Source of the DNA: Chryseomicrobium palamuruense
Lineage (GTDB): Bacteria > Bacillota > Bacilli > Bacillales_A > Planococcaceae
Assembly: GCF_042649045.1 (NCBI RefSeq)
Contig: NZ_JBHSEF010000023.1
Span: 1 to 64,000, forward strand
Direction of reading: 5' to 3'
DNA: 64,000 bases
This document shows, piece by piece, positions 1 to 7,919 of this stretch. Below the pieces are notes generated by a model, which saw only the letters and a program-made list of their open reading frames with translations, had not been told where the DNA came from and ran no database searches. The translations under genes were made by a program, and so were the position numbers. How positions within the stretch are numbered: position 1 is the first letter of the stretch; every line of letters begins with the position of its first letter.

Positions 1-48
1 CGCGCCCAACGGGGGTCGGGTCGGCGACTTGTATATCTTGACGTCTTG

Positions 49-187
49 CATGTTCAGTTTTCAATGTTCATATGTCGTTTGAGACAACTTTCATATAGTA
101 ACAAAACGTTGTTTGCTTTGTCAACTTATTTCGTTGTCATGTTTTAGCGACCTTTGTATCTTAGCATCATTTCACGAAAATCGTCAA
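49..187 (-). promoter_or_regulatory. Tandem promoters and leader of an rRNA operon
   Basis: Reading the minus strand, two sigma-A promoters follow each other. The first has TTGACG (182-187) and TAAGAT (158-163), 18 bp apart. The second has TTGACA (119-124) and TACTAT (95-100), also 18 bp apart. Downstream, at 52-71, lies a TTGAAAACTGAAC-type segment, which is typical of Bacillus rRNA leaders and spacers. In B. subtilis an rRNA operon follows the kbaA region, so I infer that a 16S gene lies just beyond the left edge. No rRNA gene itself is visible. Nothing else is seen in 188-374. Confidence 0.65.
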
Positions 188-374
188 CCGTTTTTGAAAA
201 CTTTTTTAAAAACTTTTAACTTTTTCTAATCGATTACAAGATGATGTGAGAGCACTATAAAGATGACACAACATATCCGGCAAGTGAAATTTCTTTACAG
301 CATAGCAATAGATTTTTCTAGTAGACTTTTCCGTTTCACGCTTCCGGAATAGTGTTATCTGAAAATAACAAAAG

Positions 375-396
375 CCGCTCATTTTTGAGCGACTTG
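375..396 (-). terminator. Terminator overlapping the 3' end of kbaA
   Basis: The inverted repeat CGCTCA-TGAGCG is followed on the minus strand by a short T-rich run. The kbaA stop codon lies inside the hairpin. It would end the salA-side transcript before the rRNA promoters. Confidence 0.55.
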
Positions 397-1053
397 TTCA
401 CGACGAGCTTTGCGGCGTTCTTCCCGCTTCGCCAAATCGATTTCTGATTGCTTGTTGTATTTCGGTAATGCGAGTAACTGAAATGCATTAACAGCTAAAA
501 TCGGGAACAATAATAGAGTCACCCAACTGTCGACGTTATCTGCCCGTACCATTAGAACCGGCAACCACTCGAGAGTGGATACAACAATCATAAAGAATAG
601 GGCTGAGATCAATGCATGCTTTTTGGTCATGCGAGCTTTTGCGATTGCCACGGCCGCGGATGTTCCAAGTAAGACAAGTAAAAGTCCTAGGTAAAGCATT
701 AATTGACTTGATGAGGCAGTGCCAGGGCGGAAGCGGAAAATGATTAAGTCAAAAATGACGATGACGATCAGTAAGATTTGCACCCAGTTCCATAACGTTA
801 AACTCTTAAAAATGTTGACGCCCATTTGGTGAATCGTTAAGTAGGCGAAGAAGCCCATTTGTGCAATGACGCTCACGGTAAAGCCCATGACGACCATAAA
901 GATGAAAGCCGCAGTGAACTCTCCCCACTCTCCTGCTCGAAAGTATTGGGCGAATGCATCGTCCCATCTTATAAATAAGCCAAGCACACCGGTGACGAGT
1001 CCCCCGATGAGCATAGCGCGTACAAAAAATTTAAACCAATTTCGTATTGTCAC
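379..1053 (-). CDS. kbaA: KinB-signalling pathway activation protein KbaA
   Basis: This is a 224-residue polytopic membrane protein with about six hydrophobic segments and a basic, Lys/Arg-rich cytoplasmic tail of some 25 residues. In B. subtilis, KbaA is needed for activity of the sensor kinase KinB, which feeds the phosphorelay that starts sporulation. Length and position next to gerD, salA and cwlD match the Bacillus locus. The start is a GTG preceded by GGAGGA at a normal distance. The pdaB gene that usually follows kbaA in B. subtilis is absent; rRNA-type promoters come next instead. The identification rests on synteny and overall character, with no catalytic motif to check. Confidence 0.8.
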   Translation of the reverse strand: MTIRNWFKFFVRAMLIGGLVTGVLGLFIRWDDAFAQYFRAGEWGEFTAAFIFMVVMGFTVSVIAQMGFFAYLTIHQMGVNIFKSLTLWNWVQILLIVIVIFDLIIFRFRPGTASSSQLMLYLGLLLVLLGTSAAVAIAKARMTKKHALISALFFMIVVSTLEWLPVLMVRADNVDSWVTLLLFPILAVNAFQLLALPKYNKQSEIDLAKREERRKARREQVAQK

Positions 1054-1184
1054 GAAAAGTCCTCCATCTCTTTCTAGTTCGTCTTGATTGTATCAAAAGT
1101 TCAATTGAAAAATCTATCGGTCGGCCCAGTTCTTGTATATTTCTCATGGAAATGTGAACACTAATTGAAAAAGAGGTGAGGTTT

Positions 1185-1823
1185 GTGCGGATTTGGTTGT
1201 TGGTTCTAAGTGTCATCTTGCTCGCTGCGTGTTCCCCGTTTCAGGAGAAAGCATCTTATGAAGAAACAAAGAAGATGGTGCTCGATGCGATGCAGACGGA
1301 AGAAGGAAAGAAGGCGCTGCGGGATACGCTTGGAGATCCGACCTTTCAGAAGATGCTGATATTGGAGCAGGACGTGGTGAGACAGTCAGTTGAGACGACA
1401 CTTCTCAGTGATGAAGGGAAAGCGTTTTGGCAACACTCTATGCAGGACCCGAAGTTTATGGAGTCGATGGCGAAGAGCATGAGTGCTCAGCAAAAGGAAT
1501 TGATGAAGCAGTTGATGACGGACCCTGCGTATGTGAAGACGTGGGAAGAGTTTTGGAAGCAACCGAGTCAGCAGCAGGAACTGGAAAAGTTGTTGAAGTC
1601 GAGTTCCTTACGGGAAGAAATGAAGAAAGTCGTTGAAGAAACGATTCAAAATCCGGTGTGGAAAGCGTATTGGCAAGATCTTGTGCTGAAAGCGGCAGAG
1701 TCTGGGGAAGGTACAGCCGGAGGTGGAGGCTCAGGAGCTGGTGGAAGCGGCGAAGGTGGTTCTAGTGAATCCGGAGGCTCGGGCGAGGGTGACAGTTCCG
1801 GCAGTGGAAGTGGCGGCCAATAG
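1185..1823 (+). CDS. gerD: Spore germination lipoprotein GerD
   Basis: GerD is a lipoprotein of the spore inner membrane that clusters germinant receptors and is needed for fast nutrient germination. The predicted product of about 212 residues starts with a short hydrophobic signal ending in the lipobox LAAC. A helical, Gln/Glu/Lys-rich core follows, and then a Gly/Ser-rich tail from about residue 178, as in other GerD proteins. I chose the GTG at 1185 because AGAGGTGAG lies just ahead of it; an in-frame GTG at 1176 is inside that ribosome site. It is divergent from kbaA and convergent with salA, whereas in B. subtilis these genes share one strand sense. Confidence 0.85.
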   Translation: MRIWLLVLSVILLAACSPFQEKASYEETKKMVLDAMQTEEGKKALRDTLGDPTFQKMLILEQDVVRQSVETTLLSDEGKAFWQHSMQDPKFMESMAKSMSAQQKELMKQLMTDPAYVKTWEEFWKQPSQQQELEKLLKSSSLREEMKKVVEETIQNPVWKAYWQDLVLKAAESGEGTAGGGGSGAGGSGEGGSSESGGSGEGDSSGSGSGGQ

Positions 1824-1828
1824 AAAAG

Positions 1829-1864
1829 GCAAGACTCAATTGATGTGAGTCTTGCCCTTTTTTT
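1829..1864. terminator. Bidirectional terminator between gerD and salA
   Basis: An 11-bp perfect stem (GGCAAGACTCA / TGAGTCTTGCC) is flanked by an A-run on the left and a T-run on the right, so it can end both the plus-strand gerD and the minus-strand salA transcripts. Confidence 0.85.
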
Positions 1865-2918
1865 ATGCGCGTTCGATGATTTGTTTTGCGATGTCGTTGT
1901 AGATTTGTCCTGTCGGATGAGATTCTTCATAGACAGATGGTGCGAAATCTTCGTTGTTCCAGTCCGGTTGTCCAAGTGGAATCTGACCAAGCAGTTCGGT
2001 GCGAAGCTCTTCTGCAAGCTTAGGTCCGCCACCTTTACCGAAGACCATTTCACGTTCACCTGTTGCTTTGGATTCGTACCATGCCATGTTCTCGATTACA
2101 CCAAGAACTTCGTGATCTGTCTGAAGTGCCATCGCCCCTGCACGTGCAGCAACAAAGGCAGCAGTTGGATGCGGTGTAGTCACAACGATTTCTTTTGAAG
2201 CCGGTAGCATCTGGTGAATATCCAGTGCCACGTCCCCTGTTCCGGGTGGTAAGTCTAGTAGTAAGAAATCAAGCTCTCCCCACTCCACGTCCTTAAAGAA
2301 TTGGTCGAGTACTTTTCCGAGCATCGGTCCACGCCATACAACCGGTGCATTGTTCTCAACGAAGAAGCCCATGGAGATGACTTTGACGCCTTTACGCTCA
2401 ACCGGAATGATGCGGTCCTCTTTGATTTGTGGGTTTTCACGGATACCCATCATGTCTGGTACGCTAAATCCGTAGATGTCCGCATCGACAAGGCCTACTT
2501 TTTTCCCTTGGCGAGCAAGTGCAACAGCTAAATTCACGGAAACCGTAGACTTCCCTACGCCCCCTTTACCGGATGCGATAGAGATGATCTTTACATTTGT
2601 CGCTGGAGATGTCAGGCTCTCAGAAGCCGCTCCCAGTTGGCCGCGGAACTGGTCCAATGTTTCTTTTGATAGTTCTTCGAAACGAATACCGACTGTGCCG
2701 ACACCGGCGCTCTTCAATGTATCCACGACTTTCGTCTGCAGTTGCATTTGTTCTGCTGTATTGGTTTTTGCGATTGCGACTTTCACACTCACATAGTTTT
2801 TTTCTTCTTTGATTTTTACGGAAAGGATTCCGTTTGTTTCTTCCAATGTTTTATGTAGAAACGGATCTTCGAGTTTCCCAAGAAGAGCCCGTACCTCTTG
2901 TTCGGTCAGCATGCTCAA
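1863..2918 (-). CDS. salA: Mrp/SalA-family P-loop ATPase
   Basis: The 351-residue protein has an N-terminal MIP18/DUF59-type domain (about residues 1-90) followed by a deviant Walker A motif GKGGVGKST and the MinD/Mrp ATPase fold. Family members are either iron-sulfur carriers (ApbC) or, in Bacillus, the regulator SalA, which represses scoC. The CxxC pair that ApbC proteins use to bind a cluster is not seen here; the corresponding stretch after ENMAWY has no cysteines. That favours a SalA-like role over cluster transfer, although this is inference. The gene lies directly downstream of cwlD, as ybaL/salA does in B. subtilis. Confidence 0.85.
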   Translation of the reverse strand: MSMLTEQEVRALLGKLEDPFLHKTLEETNGILSVKIKEEKNYVSVKVAIAKTNTAEQMQLQTKVVDTLKSAGVGTVGIRFEELSKETLDQFRGQLGAASESLTSPATNVKIISIASGKGGVGKSTVSVNLAVALARQGKKVGLVDADIYGFSVPDMMGIRENPQIKEDRIIPVERKGVKVISMGFFVENNAPVVWRGPMLGKVLDQFFKDVEWGELDFLLLDLPPGTGDVALDIHQMLPASKEIVVTTPHPTAAFVAARAGAMALQTDHEVLGVIENMAWYESKATGEREMVFGKGGGPKLAEELRTELLGQIPLGQPDWNNEDFAPSVYEESHPTGQIYNDIAKQIIERA

Positions 2919-2932
2919 AACTCCTTTTTTTC

Positions 2933-3688
2933 CTAGTCGCCTACTAGTATAGCATACCCTTGCTTTGGAAGGGATGGTTGTGCTTGCGACTGGAAAAACT
3001 GTTCGAGCCCCTCTGTCACCGCCTTAGCGATCTGCTTCTGGTAGTCCTTCGATTGAAGAAGTTCACGTTCTTCGTCGTTGCTGATAAACCCAGTCTCAAC
3101 GAGGACGGAAGGAGCATTCGCTTTTTTCAGTAGGTAGATTTGACGGATGGAAAGTGCTTCCCGTTCGGTGTTACCCAGTGTGTCTTTCAAACTTTGTTGA
3201 ATTGCTTTCGCAAGAGGTTGTCCGTCTACTTCACCTTCCGCGTGAAAGAAGACCTGCGCTCCTCTCCATTTGGATTGCGGCACTGCATTGACGTGAATGC
3301 TCAAGATCGCATCCGCTTTTGCTTCATTCATCTTGGTTTCTCGGTAGAGGAGGTCTGCGCGTTTGCGTGCACGCAGTGTTGGGAAGTCTTCCTGCGTTCC
3401 TGCTTCTTCGATGGCATCTGCCTCTGTGGAGCGTGTGAGGATGACTTCGGCATTCTGTCTCTTAAGATGTTTCTCAATTTCCTGGACAAGTTGCAGTGTA
3501 ATCTGGCTTTCAATGACTTCGCCATGACTGGCTCCCCCGTCCGGTCCCCCATGTCCAGCGTCAAGGACAATGCGCTTCCCTTCGAGTGGACTTGGGCCAA
3601 AGCTGCCGATCATGCCGCTTGCCTGTTGAGACCATGCCCAAATTCCTGCTGCTGCAATGATTAGAAGAAGTACCCACCGTTTCTTCAT
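2933..3688 (-). CDS. cwlD: Germination-specific N-acetylmuramoyl-L-alanine amidase CwlD
   Basis: CwlD is a zinc amidase that helps make muramic delta-lactam in the spore cortex, which marks cortex peptidoglycan for germination enzymes. The 251-residue product has an N-terminal membrane anchor (residues about 4-20) and an Amidase_3 domain. Zinc ligands are visible in DAGHGG and in SIHVNA, with an intervening Glu in GEVIES, and the catalytic Glu is in VLVETGF. I placed the start at the ATG at 3688 because AAGGAGG precedes it; an upstream in-frame extension lacks a ribosome site. It forms a transcription unit with salA, 14 bp downstream. Confidence 0.9.
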   Translation of the reverse strand: MKKRWVLLLIIAAAGIWAWSQQASGMIGSFGPSPLEGKRIVLDAGHGGPDGGASHGEVIESQITLQLVQEIEKHLKRQNAEVILTRSTEADAIEEAGTQEDFPTLRARKRADLLYRETKMNEAKADAILSIHVNAVPQSKWRGAQVFFHAEGEVDGQPLAKAIQQSLKDTLGNTEREALSIRQIYLLKKANAPSVLVETGFISNDEERELLQSKDYQKQIAKAVTEGLEQFFQSQAQPSLPKQGYAILVGD

Positions 3689-3779
3689 GTCCCGCCTCCT
3701 TTTTGATGCATTGTATGCGGAGGTGGGGGTGGGCATGTCTGGGTGGTCTTATTTAGGAAGGGTTTAGCTAGCAAGGGCG

Positions 3780-3884
3780 GATTACGACATTGTTTTCGCT
3801 GATTGCGACATTAATCCGATTGATTGAGACATTATTTCCGTTGATTCATACATTAAAATTTATCATTCGTACATTGCTCGAATT
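3780..3884. repeat. Five-unit 21-bp tandem repeat, left copy
   Basis: Five consecutive units of exactly 21 bp (starts 3780, 3801, 3822, 3843, 3864) share the core GATTNNNACATTAATTYCGTT with drift. The intergenic stretch 3689-4047 holds this array and a tail (3885-3996) that is also repeated at the right copy. No gene is seen in it. Confidence 0.85.
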
Positions 3885-4047
3885 ATGGAAACTAAGATGG
3901 CACAGTTTCTCTCTCCCTAACTAGACGCGCCTGACTCTTTTCTCCCCATTTTTCGAATGTGCTGAAGATCTTTCTAGTAAGACCTTTCCCAAAAGAAGAT
4001 AGGTTCGGAAATTGCTATTTACCTAAACTACCTCATGTAGTCTAAAG

Positions 4048-4581
4048 TTACTGTTCGCATTGACGAAGAACCCATCTTACGGCCTCCATCAAGTCCTCTG
4101 CAATAAAGTCTGGATTAGTATCCGCCCATTTGTCTCGGTATTCTTGCAATGAACTATGTCCCCACCCTGTAAGAACCAACACTTTCATAGCTCCGACTGC
4201 ATGAGCTGCCAACATATCCGTTGCACCGACATCCCCAATAAATACCGTTTTCTCTAAATCCACATTGTGTTTTCGGGACGCTTCCAAAAGCATGCCGGGT
4301 TCAGGCTTATGACATGTACAACCATCATCTGGACTGTGCGGACAAATAAAGGCATCATCAAATCCAAGTAATTGAAATTCTTCGTAAAAATCATGGATGG
4401 ATGCTTCACCTCTGCTAATTCGGTGTTGATTTGTACAGACAAATATTTTAATGTTTTTTTCCTTCAACAACTGCAATGCTTCCTTACTAAAAGGATACAA
4501 AGAAAAATCTTTCGGATGGACGAAGTGTCCATTACCACCAATCGTGCCGTCGCGATCAATAAAAACTGCTTCAATGTTCAT
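4048..4581 (-). CDS. HAD-IIIA phosphatase, GmhB/HisB-like
   Basis: The 177-residue HAD-superfamily hydrolase carries motif I as FIDRDGT near the N-terminus. It has a zinc-loop signature (CPHSPDDGCTCHKP) characteristic of the histidinol-phosphatase and D,D-heptose 1,7-bisphosphate phosphatase subgroup. A late FIGDVGATD motif supplies the acidic metal-binding pair. The true substrate cannot be told from sequence. The ATG at 4581 overlaps the NERD gene's TGA in an ATGA arrangement, so the two genes are translationally coupled and probably co-transcribed. The usual B. subtilis genes ybaJ and ybaK are not at this position. Confidence 0.8.
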   Translation of the reverse strand: MNIEAVFIDRDGTIGGNGHFVHPKDFSLYPFSKEALQLLKEKNIKIFVCTNQHRISRGEASIHDFYEEFQLLGFDDAFICPHSPDDGCTCHKPEPGMLLEASRKHNVDLEKTVFIGDVGATDMLAAHAVGAMKVLVLTGWGHSSLQEYRDKWADTNPDFIAEDLMEAVRWVLRQCEQ

Positions 4582-5537
4582 TGATGTTCCTCCCACTCCA
4601 TAGGTTTAAAATATCTCTTGGATTTCGTATTGCCTTTAGAAATATAGCCATACGAGTCCAGCACTTTTCGCACTTGTCTGGACTGTAATTCTGGTAAATG
4701 ATTTCGAATATCTGTAATCGTTAATTGGGAATTTTGAATGGAAAACAAACTGAGCACGTTAACATCAACAAACTGAGTTGCATTGAGCTTACAATTTGTA
4801 CATATCCAAGTACGCATAGATTTAGTTAATAGTTGATAGCATTCCACACAGTACAAACCTTTCCTCAGGTCCAACGGGTTTATTTGATATCGATCACAGA
4901 ATGACTGTTCTTGAAAACTTTGAGCTTTTTGGACGATTTTCTTTTTAAGAGCATTGAATTGTTTGTTTGAAAGGAGGTCTGGAAGTTTTTCAAGTTCTTG
5001 AATCATGAGTGGTACTTTCTTGAGAGTCAAGAACAGGTGAGGTGCTTCAAATGGTAAATCAAAAGTGGTGGATGAATTAGCCCAAACCAAGCTTGTGTAT
5101 ATGGGTAACTTACTATCAGGTAGCGATGCAATAAACCCATCAAGATTACGGTCTAATTGAACAAAGGGACATTCCATCGCTTGGGAGGGTCGCCCCTCAA
5201 GAGTGCGAATCATTTGTGGAGGGTTCGAATTGAATTGAATATGTCCAGCAATATTCTTCACTTCAATAATCAGCAAGTATTTTCGTGTTACCAATAAATA
5301 ATCGATTTGAATAATTCTCTTTTGGTGGACACGAGTGAGAAAGTTTCGAATAACGAGTGGTGACTGTTTAAAGTTTACTTCTTCTAAAAACCGAAGAAGT
5401 TTGGCTTCACCACGATGCCCAATTTTCATATTATTCATTTGAGCTTCGATAAAGGTTTTTTGAGGGTGATCATGCGGAATTCGAGCGTAGAAGATGTCCA
5501 TCATCGAGATTGAGACACCAAAGTGGTGGATTTCGAT
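4578..5537 (-). CDS. NERD (nuclease-related) domain protein
   Basis: The product (about 319 residues) has a NERD domain near its N-terminus. The segment RIIQIDYLLVTRKYLLIIEVKN has the Asp and the Glu-x-Lys spacing of PD-(D/E)xK-like folds. Near residue 235-265 there is a zinc-ribbon-like pair, CVEC and CTNC, and the C-terminus has a winged-helix character. The role of NERD proteins is unknown; DNA processing is inferred from the fold. The start is uncertain. The only good ribosome site, AAGGAGGA (5544-5551), is 7 nt ahead of an ATC at 5537, while the nearest ATG is 45 nt further in. An upstream in-frame start at 5630 lacks a ribosome site. Confidence 0.65.
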   Translation of the reverse strand: MEIHHFGVSISMMDIFYARIPHDHPQKTFIEAQMNNMKIGHRGEAKLLRFLEEVNFKQSPLVIRNFLTRVHQKRIIQIDYLLVTRKYLLIIEVKNIAGHIQFNSNPPQMIRTLEGRPSQAMECPFVQLDRNLDGFIASLPDSKLPIYTSLVWANSSTTFDLPFEAPHLFLTLKKVPLMIQELEKLPDLLSNKQFNALKKKIVQKAQSFQEQSFCDRYQINPLDLRKGLYCVECYQLLTKSMRTWICTNCKLNATQFVDVNVLSLFSIQNSQLTITDIRNHLPELQSRQVRKVLDSYGYISKGNTKSKRYFKPMEWEEHQ

Positions 5538-5623
5538 AGCTATTCCTCCTTTTTTAAGTAGAATAGCACTGTAAATCGTAAGTGTATAGAAGAATTTTAC
5601 AGGGGTTGGCACTAGTGAAATTT

Positions 5624-5728
5624 GATTCATACATTATTTTGATTGATTGTGACATTAATTTCGTTGATTGCTACATTAATTTTGTTGATTCATACATTAA
5701 AAATTTTCATTCGTACATTACTCGAATT
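5624..5728. repeat. Five-unit 21-bp tandem repeat, right copy
   Basis: Five 21-bp units start at 5624, 5645, 5666, 5687 and 5708, in the same orientation as the left copy at 3780-3884. The final unit is nearly identical in both copies, and the 16 bp after it (ATTATGGAAACTAA core) are shared. A second shared block, CTAGTAAGACCTTYCCCAAAA, lies at about 5795-5815 and at 3974-3995. Confidence 0.85.
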
Positions 5729-5817
5729 ATGGAAACTAAATTTCCTCATACTCTCCCCTTCCATTAGAAAGGGCTTAGCTACTTAAGATCTTCCTAGTAA
5801 GACCTTCCCCAAAACCA

Positions 5818-5853
5818 CAAAAAACCCACCCTCGCCGAAGCGAAGATGGGTTT
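5818..5853 (-). terminator. Original rpsI terminator, separated from its gene by the prophage
   Basis: On the minus strand a GC-rich stem (AAACCCA...CGC / GCG...TGGGTTT with a tetraloop) runs into TTTTTT. It lies just beyond the attL core, in the place where an uninterrupted rpsI would end, so I read it as the native rpsI terminator left behind by integration. Confidence 0.75.
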
Positions 5854-5897
5854 CCGAGTTGTATCCGTAAGCGAATAAAATTCGCAACGGCTCCAAC

Positions 5898-5917
5898 AAT
5901 TAACGTTTCGAGAACTG
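5898..5917. repeat. attL core, 20-bp direct repeat
   Basis: aattaacgtttcgagaactg is identical to 48046-48065. On the minus strand it encodes the last residues of ribosomal protein S9 and its stop. At this end the reading frame upstream is phage DNA, so only the core survives. Confidence 0.92.
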
Positions 5918-5952
5918 TAGAACCGCATAATATCAATACGCTCAAGCGTATT

Positions 5953-5973
5953 TGTCTATTACCTGACTATTAC
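5953..5973 (+). repeat. Candidate integrase arm-type sites, left end
   Basis: TGTCTATTAC (5953-5962) and TGACTATTAC (5964-5973) are direct repeats spaced 11 bp apart, matching the triplet at 47928-47959. Tyrosine integrases of the lambda and Tn916 type bind such repeats with their N-terminal domain. The function is inferred. Confidence 0.65.
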
Positions 5974-6004
5974 ATTTATGACGTTACAAAATTTAAAAGT
6001 TCAA

Positions 6005-7063
6005 TTATTGTACAATCAGATTGTTTTTATGAACTGCTGCAACGACTGTTTTTCCACTTCCAATGACTGCACGGTTACCGTTCAATTGAATCACATCATA
6101 AATAGTTTTGTAAACAAAATCTGCAAGTCCTTGACCTTCAAATGTCTTTGCCCCTGATTTCACTTTGACTTTACTACCGACCTTTACCGTCTTAGTTGGT
6201 ACTGGTTTTGGTGCAGCACTTGAAGAAGTAACAGACGCACCGGATTTTGTTGTGATGAATACATTGAACCCACTTGATTTCAATTTAGCTGCTAATGCAT
6301 CCGCATTTGGTTTTTTACTAAATGCACCTACTTGAACTTTGAACAGTCCACCATCTTGCACCATATACGTTTGGAATCCTTTTGATTTCACTTGAACCAT
6401 TAATGCTTCTGCATTCGACTGATTGCGGAACGCACCCGTCTGAACACGATACAATGTACCCACAAGCGGTTTTTCGACTTCTACCTTGTATGGTACTTTA
6501 AAATATTCACAAATGCCCTGTGCAGTCTCTTTCGCTACTTCCTTTTGAAAGTCCACGTTGATCTTCAGCAAAGCTTCACGTAAATTGTCCATGAACCCAT
6601 TTTCAATTAATACTGATACCATTTTTGTTTCTCGTAATTCGTGGAAATTATCTTCCTTGATTCCACGGACGACCTGCGGTGTTCCATTCTTCAAATATTT
6701 TAGGATAGATTCAGCAAGCTTTCTTCCCGATGTACTACCGGGGAAAATATGAATACTGATACCTTCCGGGTTTGCACCACCGAACGACCCATCAAATGCA
6801 TTGTAGTGAATGCTCACATAAGCATCTGCTTTTTTACTATTTGCTAGGTTTGTTCGTGCAGTAAGGGAAGTATCAGCATCAGTAGGTGCGACCAATAAGG
6901 TTTGAAATCCACAACGCTTCAATTCTATATCTAAGTATTTTACTACTTCCCTATTGAATTCATTTTCACGGATGACCCTTCCCCCCAATGATGCGATTGG
7001 AGGGGTGCGCTTACCTGCTGTTTCTAAACCATGTCCATCAGACAGTGCAATCAAATATGCCAT
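6005..7063 (-). CDS. Endolysin: N-acetylmuramoyl-L-alanine amidase with SPOR repeats
   Basis: This is the lysis enzyme. The N-terminal Amidase_3 domain (about residues 1-193) has zinc-ligand motifs SDGHG, RENEF and SIHYNAF and the catalytic Glu in VLIENGF. Residues about 205-275 form two half-repeats of the SPOR fold (YRVQTGAF and FKVQVGAF), which bind peptidoglycan glycan strands. The last 60 residues form a separate, SH3-like wall-binding module. It follows the holin gene, and AAAGGATG precedes the ATG. The domain order resembles PBSX XlyA-type endolysins only loosely. It is the leftmost prophage gene, next to attL. Confidence 0.92.
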   Translation of the reverse strand: MAYLIALSDGHGLETAGKRTPPIASLGGRVIRENEFNREVVKYLDIELKRCGFQTLLVAPTDADTSLTARTNLANSKKADAYVSIHYNAFDGSFGGANPEGISIHIFPGSTSGRKLAESILKYLKNGTPQVVRGIKEDNFHELRETKMVSVLIENGFMDNLREALLKINVDFQKEVAKETAQGICEYFKVPYKVEVEKPLVGTLYRVQTGAFRNQSNAEALMVQVKSKGFQTYMVQDGGLFKVQVGAFSKKPNADALAAKLKSSGFNVFITTKSGASVTSSSAAPKPVPTKTVKVGSKVKVKSGAKTFEGQGLADFVYKTIYDVIQLNGNRAVIGSGKTVVAAVHKNNLIVQ

Positions 7064-7069
7064 TCAAAA

Positions 7070-7339
7070 TCATCCTTTCTCGTTTGTATTTCCATCACGT
7101 TTATTAATAGCTAATTCAAATAATCCTGTAGCTGCTAAGCCTGCCAATCCGCCTGACCATAACCGCATTGTCAAATCAAGGTCGCTGAACGGATAAGCTA
7201 CTCCACCAACTAACAGTCCAATGACTAATGCGATCAGTGGAACAATGTTTTTTGGTAAAATAATCGAACGTTTGACCAATTCCACCAATGCGGTGACGAT
7301 TGGAAGAACGATAGTTGCAAAAATTAAAATATCCTGCAT
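7070..7339 (-). CDS. Phage holin
   Basis: This small membrane protein of about 89 residues has two or three hydrophobic segments and a charged C-terminus (NKRDGNTNEKG), as in phage holins that open the membrane for the endolysin. The internal ATG at 7339 is 9 nt after AGAAGGG and is preferred over the ATG at 7348, which abuts it. It sits between the XhlA-like gene and the endolysin, the expected lysis-cassette order. Confidence 0.8.
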   Translation of the reverse strand: MQDILIFATIVLPIVTALVELVKRSIILPKNIVPLIALVIGLLVGGVAYPFSDLDLTMRLWSGGLAGLAATGLFELAINKRDGNTNEKG

Positions 7340-7353
7340 AAGTTTCATCCCTT

Positions 7354-7659
7354 CTATTCTGCTAATATTTTTTGTCTACTTTCTAATGAATCCAAGCGCT
7401 TATGAGCCTGTTTTGAAGATTCTTCAACTTTGATGATTCGTTCTCTTGATTCTTTTAATTCGCTTTTGATATTGTTCATTTCTGATTTGATTTCAGTTAC
7501 ACCATTGCTTATGGTTTCCAGTTTCACGATTACAGTAGTCAATGCGGACGTATCATCCTGCACGTCTTTTTTGTGATTACGTTTGGAATCAGCTATTCCT
7601 TTGTAAAGTCCGAACGCAAGTGAAACTGCTGAAATCAGTAAAGCGACTTCAATAGTCAT
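7354..7659 (-). CDS. XhlA-like hemolysin/lysis accessory protein
   Basis: The 101-residue product starts with one transmembrane segment (about residues 3-20) followed by a long charged coiled coil ending in VEESSKQAHKRLDSLESRQK. This is the layout of small phage proteins encoded beside holins and related to PBSX XhlA, which acts with the holin in lysis. XhlA itself has the membrane segment at its other end, so equivalence is by position and type. Confidence 0.65.
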   Translation of the reverse strand: MTIEVALLISAVSLAFGLYKGIADSKRNHKKDVQDDTSALTTVIVKLETISNGVTEIKSEMNNIKSELKESRERIIKVEESSKQAHKRLDSLESRQKILAE

Positions 7660-7689
7660 TAACAGCACCAGTCCTTCCCGACCATAAGA

Positions 7690-7720
7690 AAACCCTCACT
7701 CGATATTTCAAGTGAGGGCT
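7690..7720 (-). terminator. Hairpin between tail-tip and lysis genes
   Basis: The 8-bp stem CCCTCACT / AGTGAGGG has a 10-nt loop. The T-run on the minus strand is short, so termination may be partial and could let tail genes read into the lysis genes at a reduced level. Confidence 0.6.
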
Positions 7721-7727
7721 TAAAAGA

Positions 7728-7901
7728 TTATTGTTCAACTATTACGTCATTGAATCCGTCTGTTCGTAAAATCGTGTCAACTTCTGCTTTCCAGTTAAGG
7801 TAAAGGGAAGTATTGACGAAATACGCCCGGTATTTTTGCTGACCTTGTTCCATAGAGATTTTAGCGTTCTGCTCAATCATACGTGCGATAAATGCGCTCA
7901 T
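7728..7901 (-). CDS. Small XkdX-like phage protein
   Basis: This 57-residue ORF starts at an ATG preceded by AAAGGTGGTGA at ideal spacing. The product contains a W(K)-rich, charged middle (YLNWKAEVDTIL). A small XkdX-type gene occupies this place, after the XkdW-like gene and before the lysis cassette, in PBSX-like phages. The function of XkdX is unknown. I rely on position and the strong ribosome site. Confidence 0.65.
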   Translation of the reverse strand: MSAFIARMIEQNAKISMEQGQQKYRAYFVNTSLYLNWKAEVDTILRTDGFNDVIVEQ

Positions 7902-7919
7902 GTTTTCACCACCTTTCGA

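Noticed and set aside
1646..2059. Pro-rich minus-strand ORF across the gerD end
   Set aside because: It is antisense to the Gly/Ser-rich tail of gerD and runs over the terminator into salA.
3780..3884. Possible CRISPR array or coding repeat
   Set aside because: The 21-bp units are contiguous with no unique spacers and no cas genes nearby; the ORF read through the right copy is short with no ribosome site.
5898..5917. tRNA gene as attachment site
   Set aside because: No tRNA fold is present at either end; the core matches rpsI codons.
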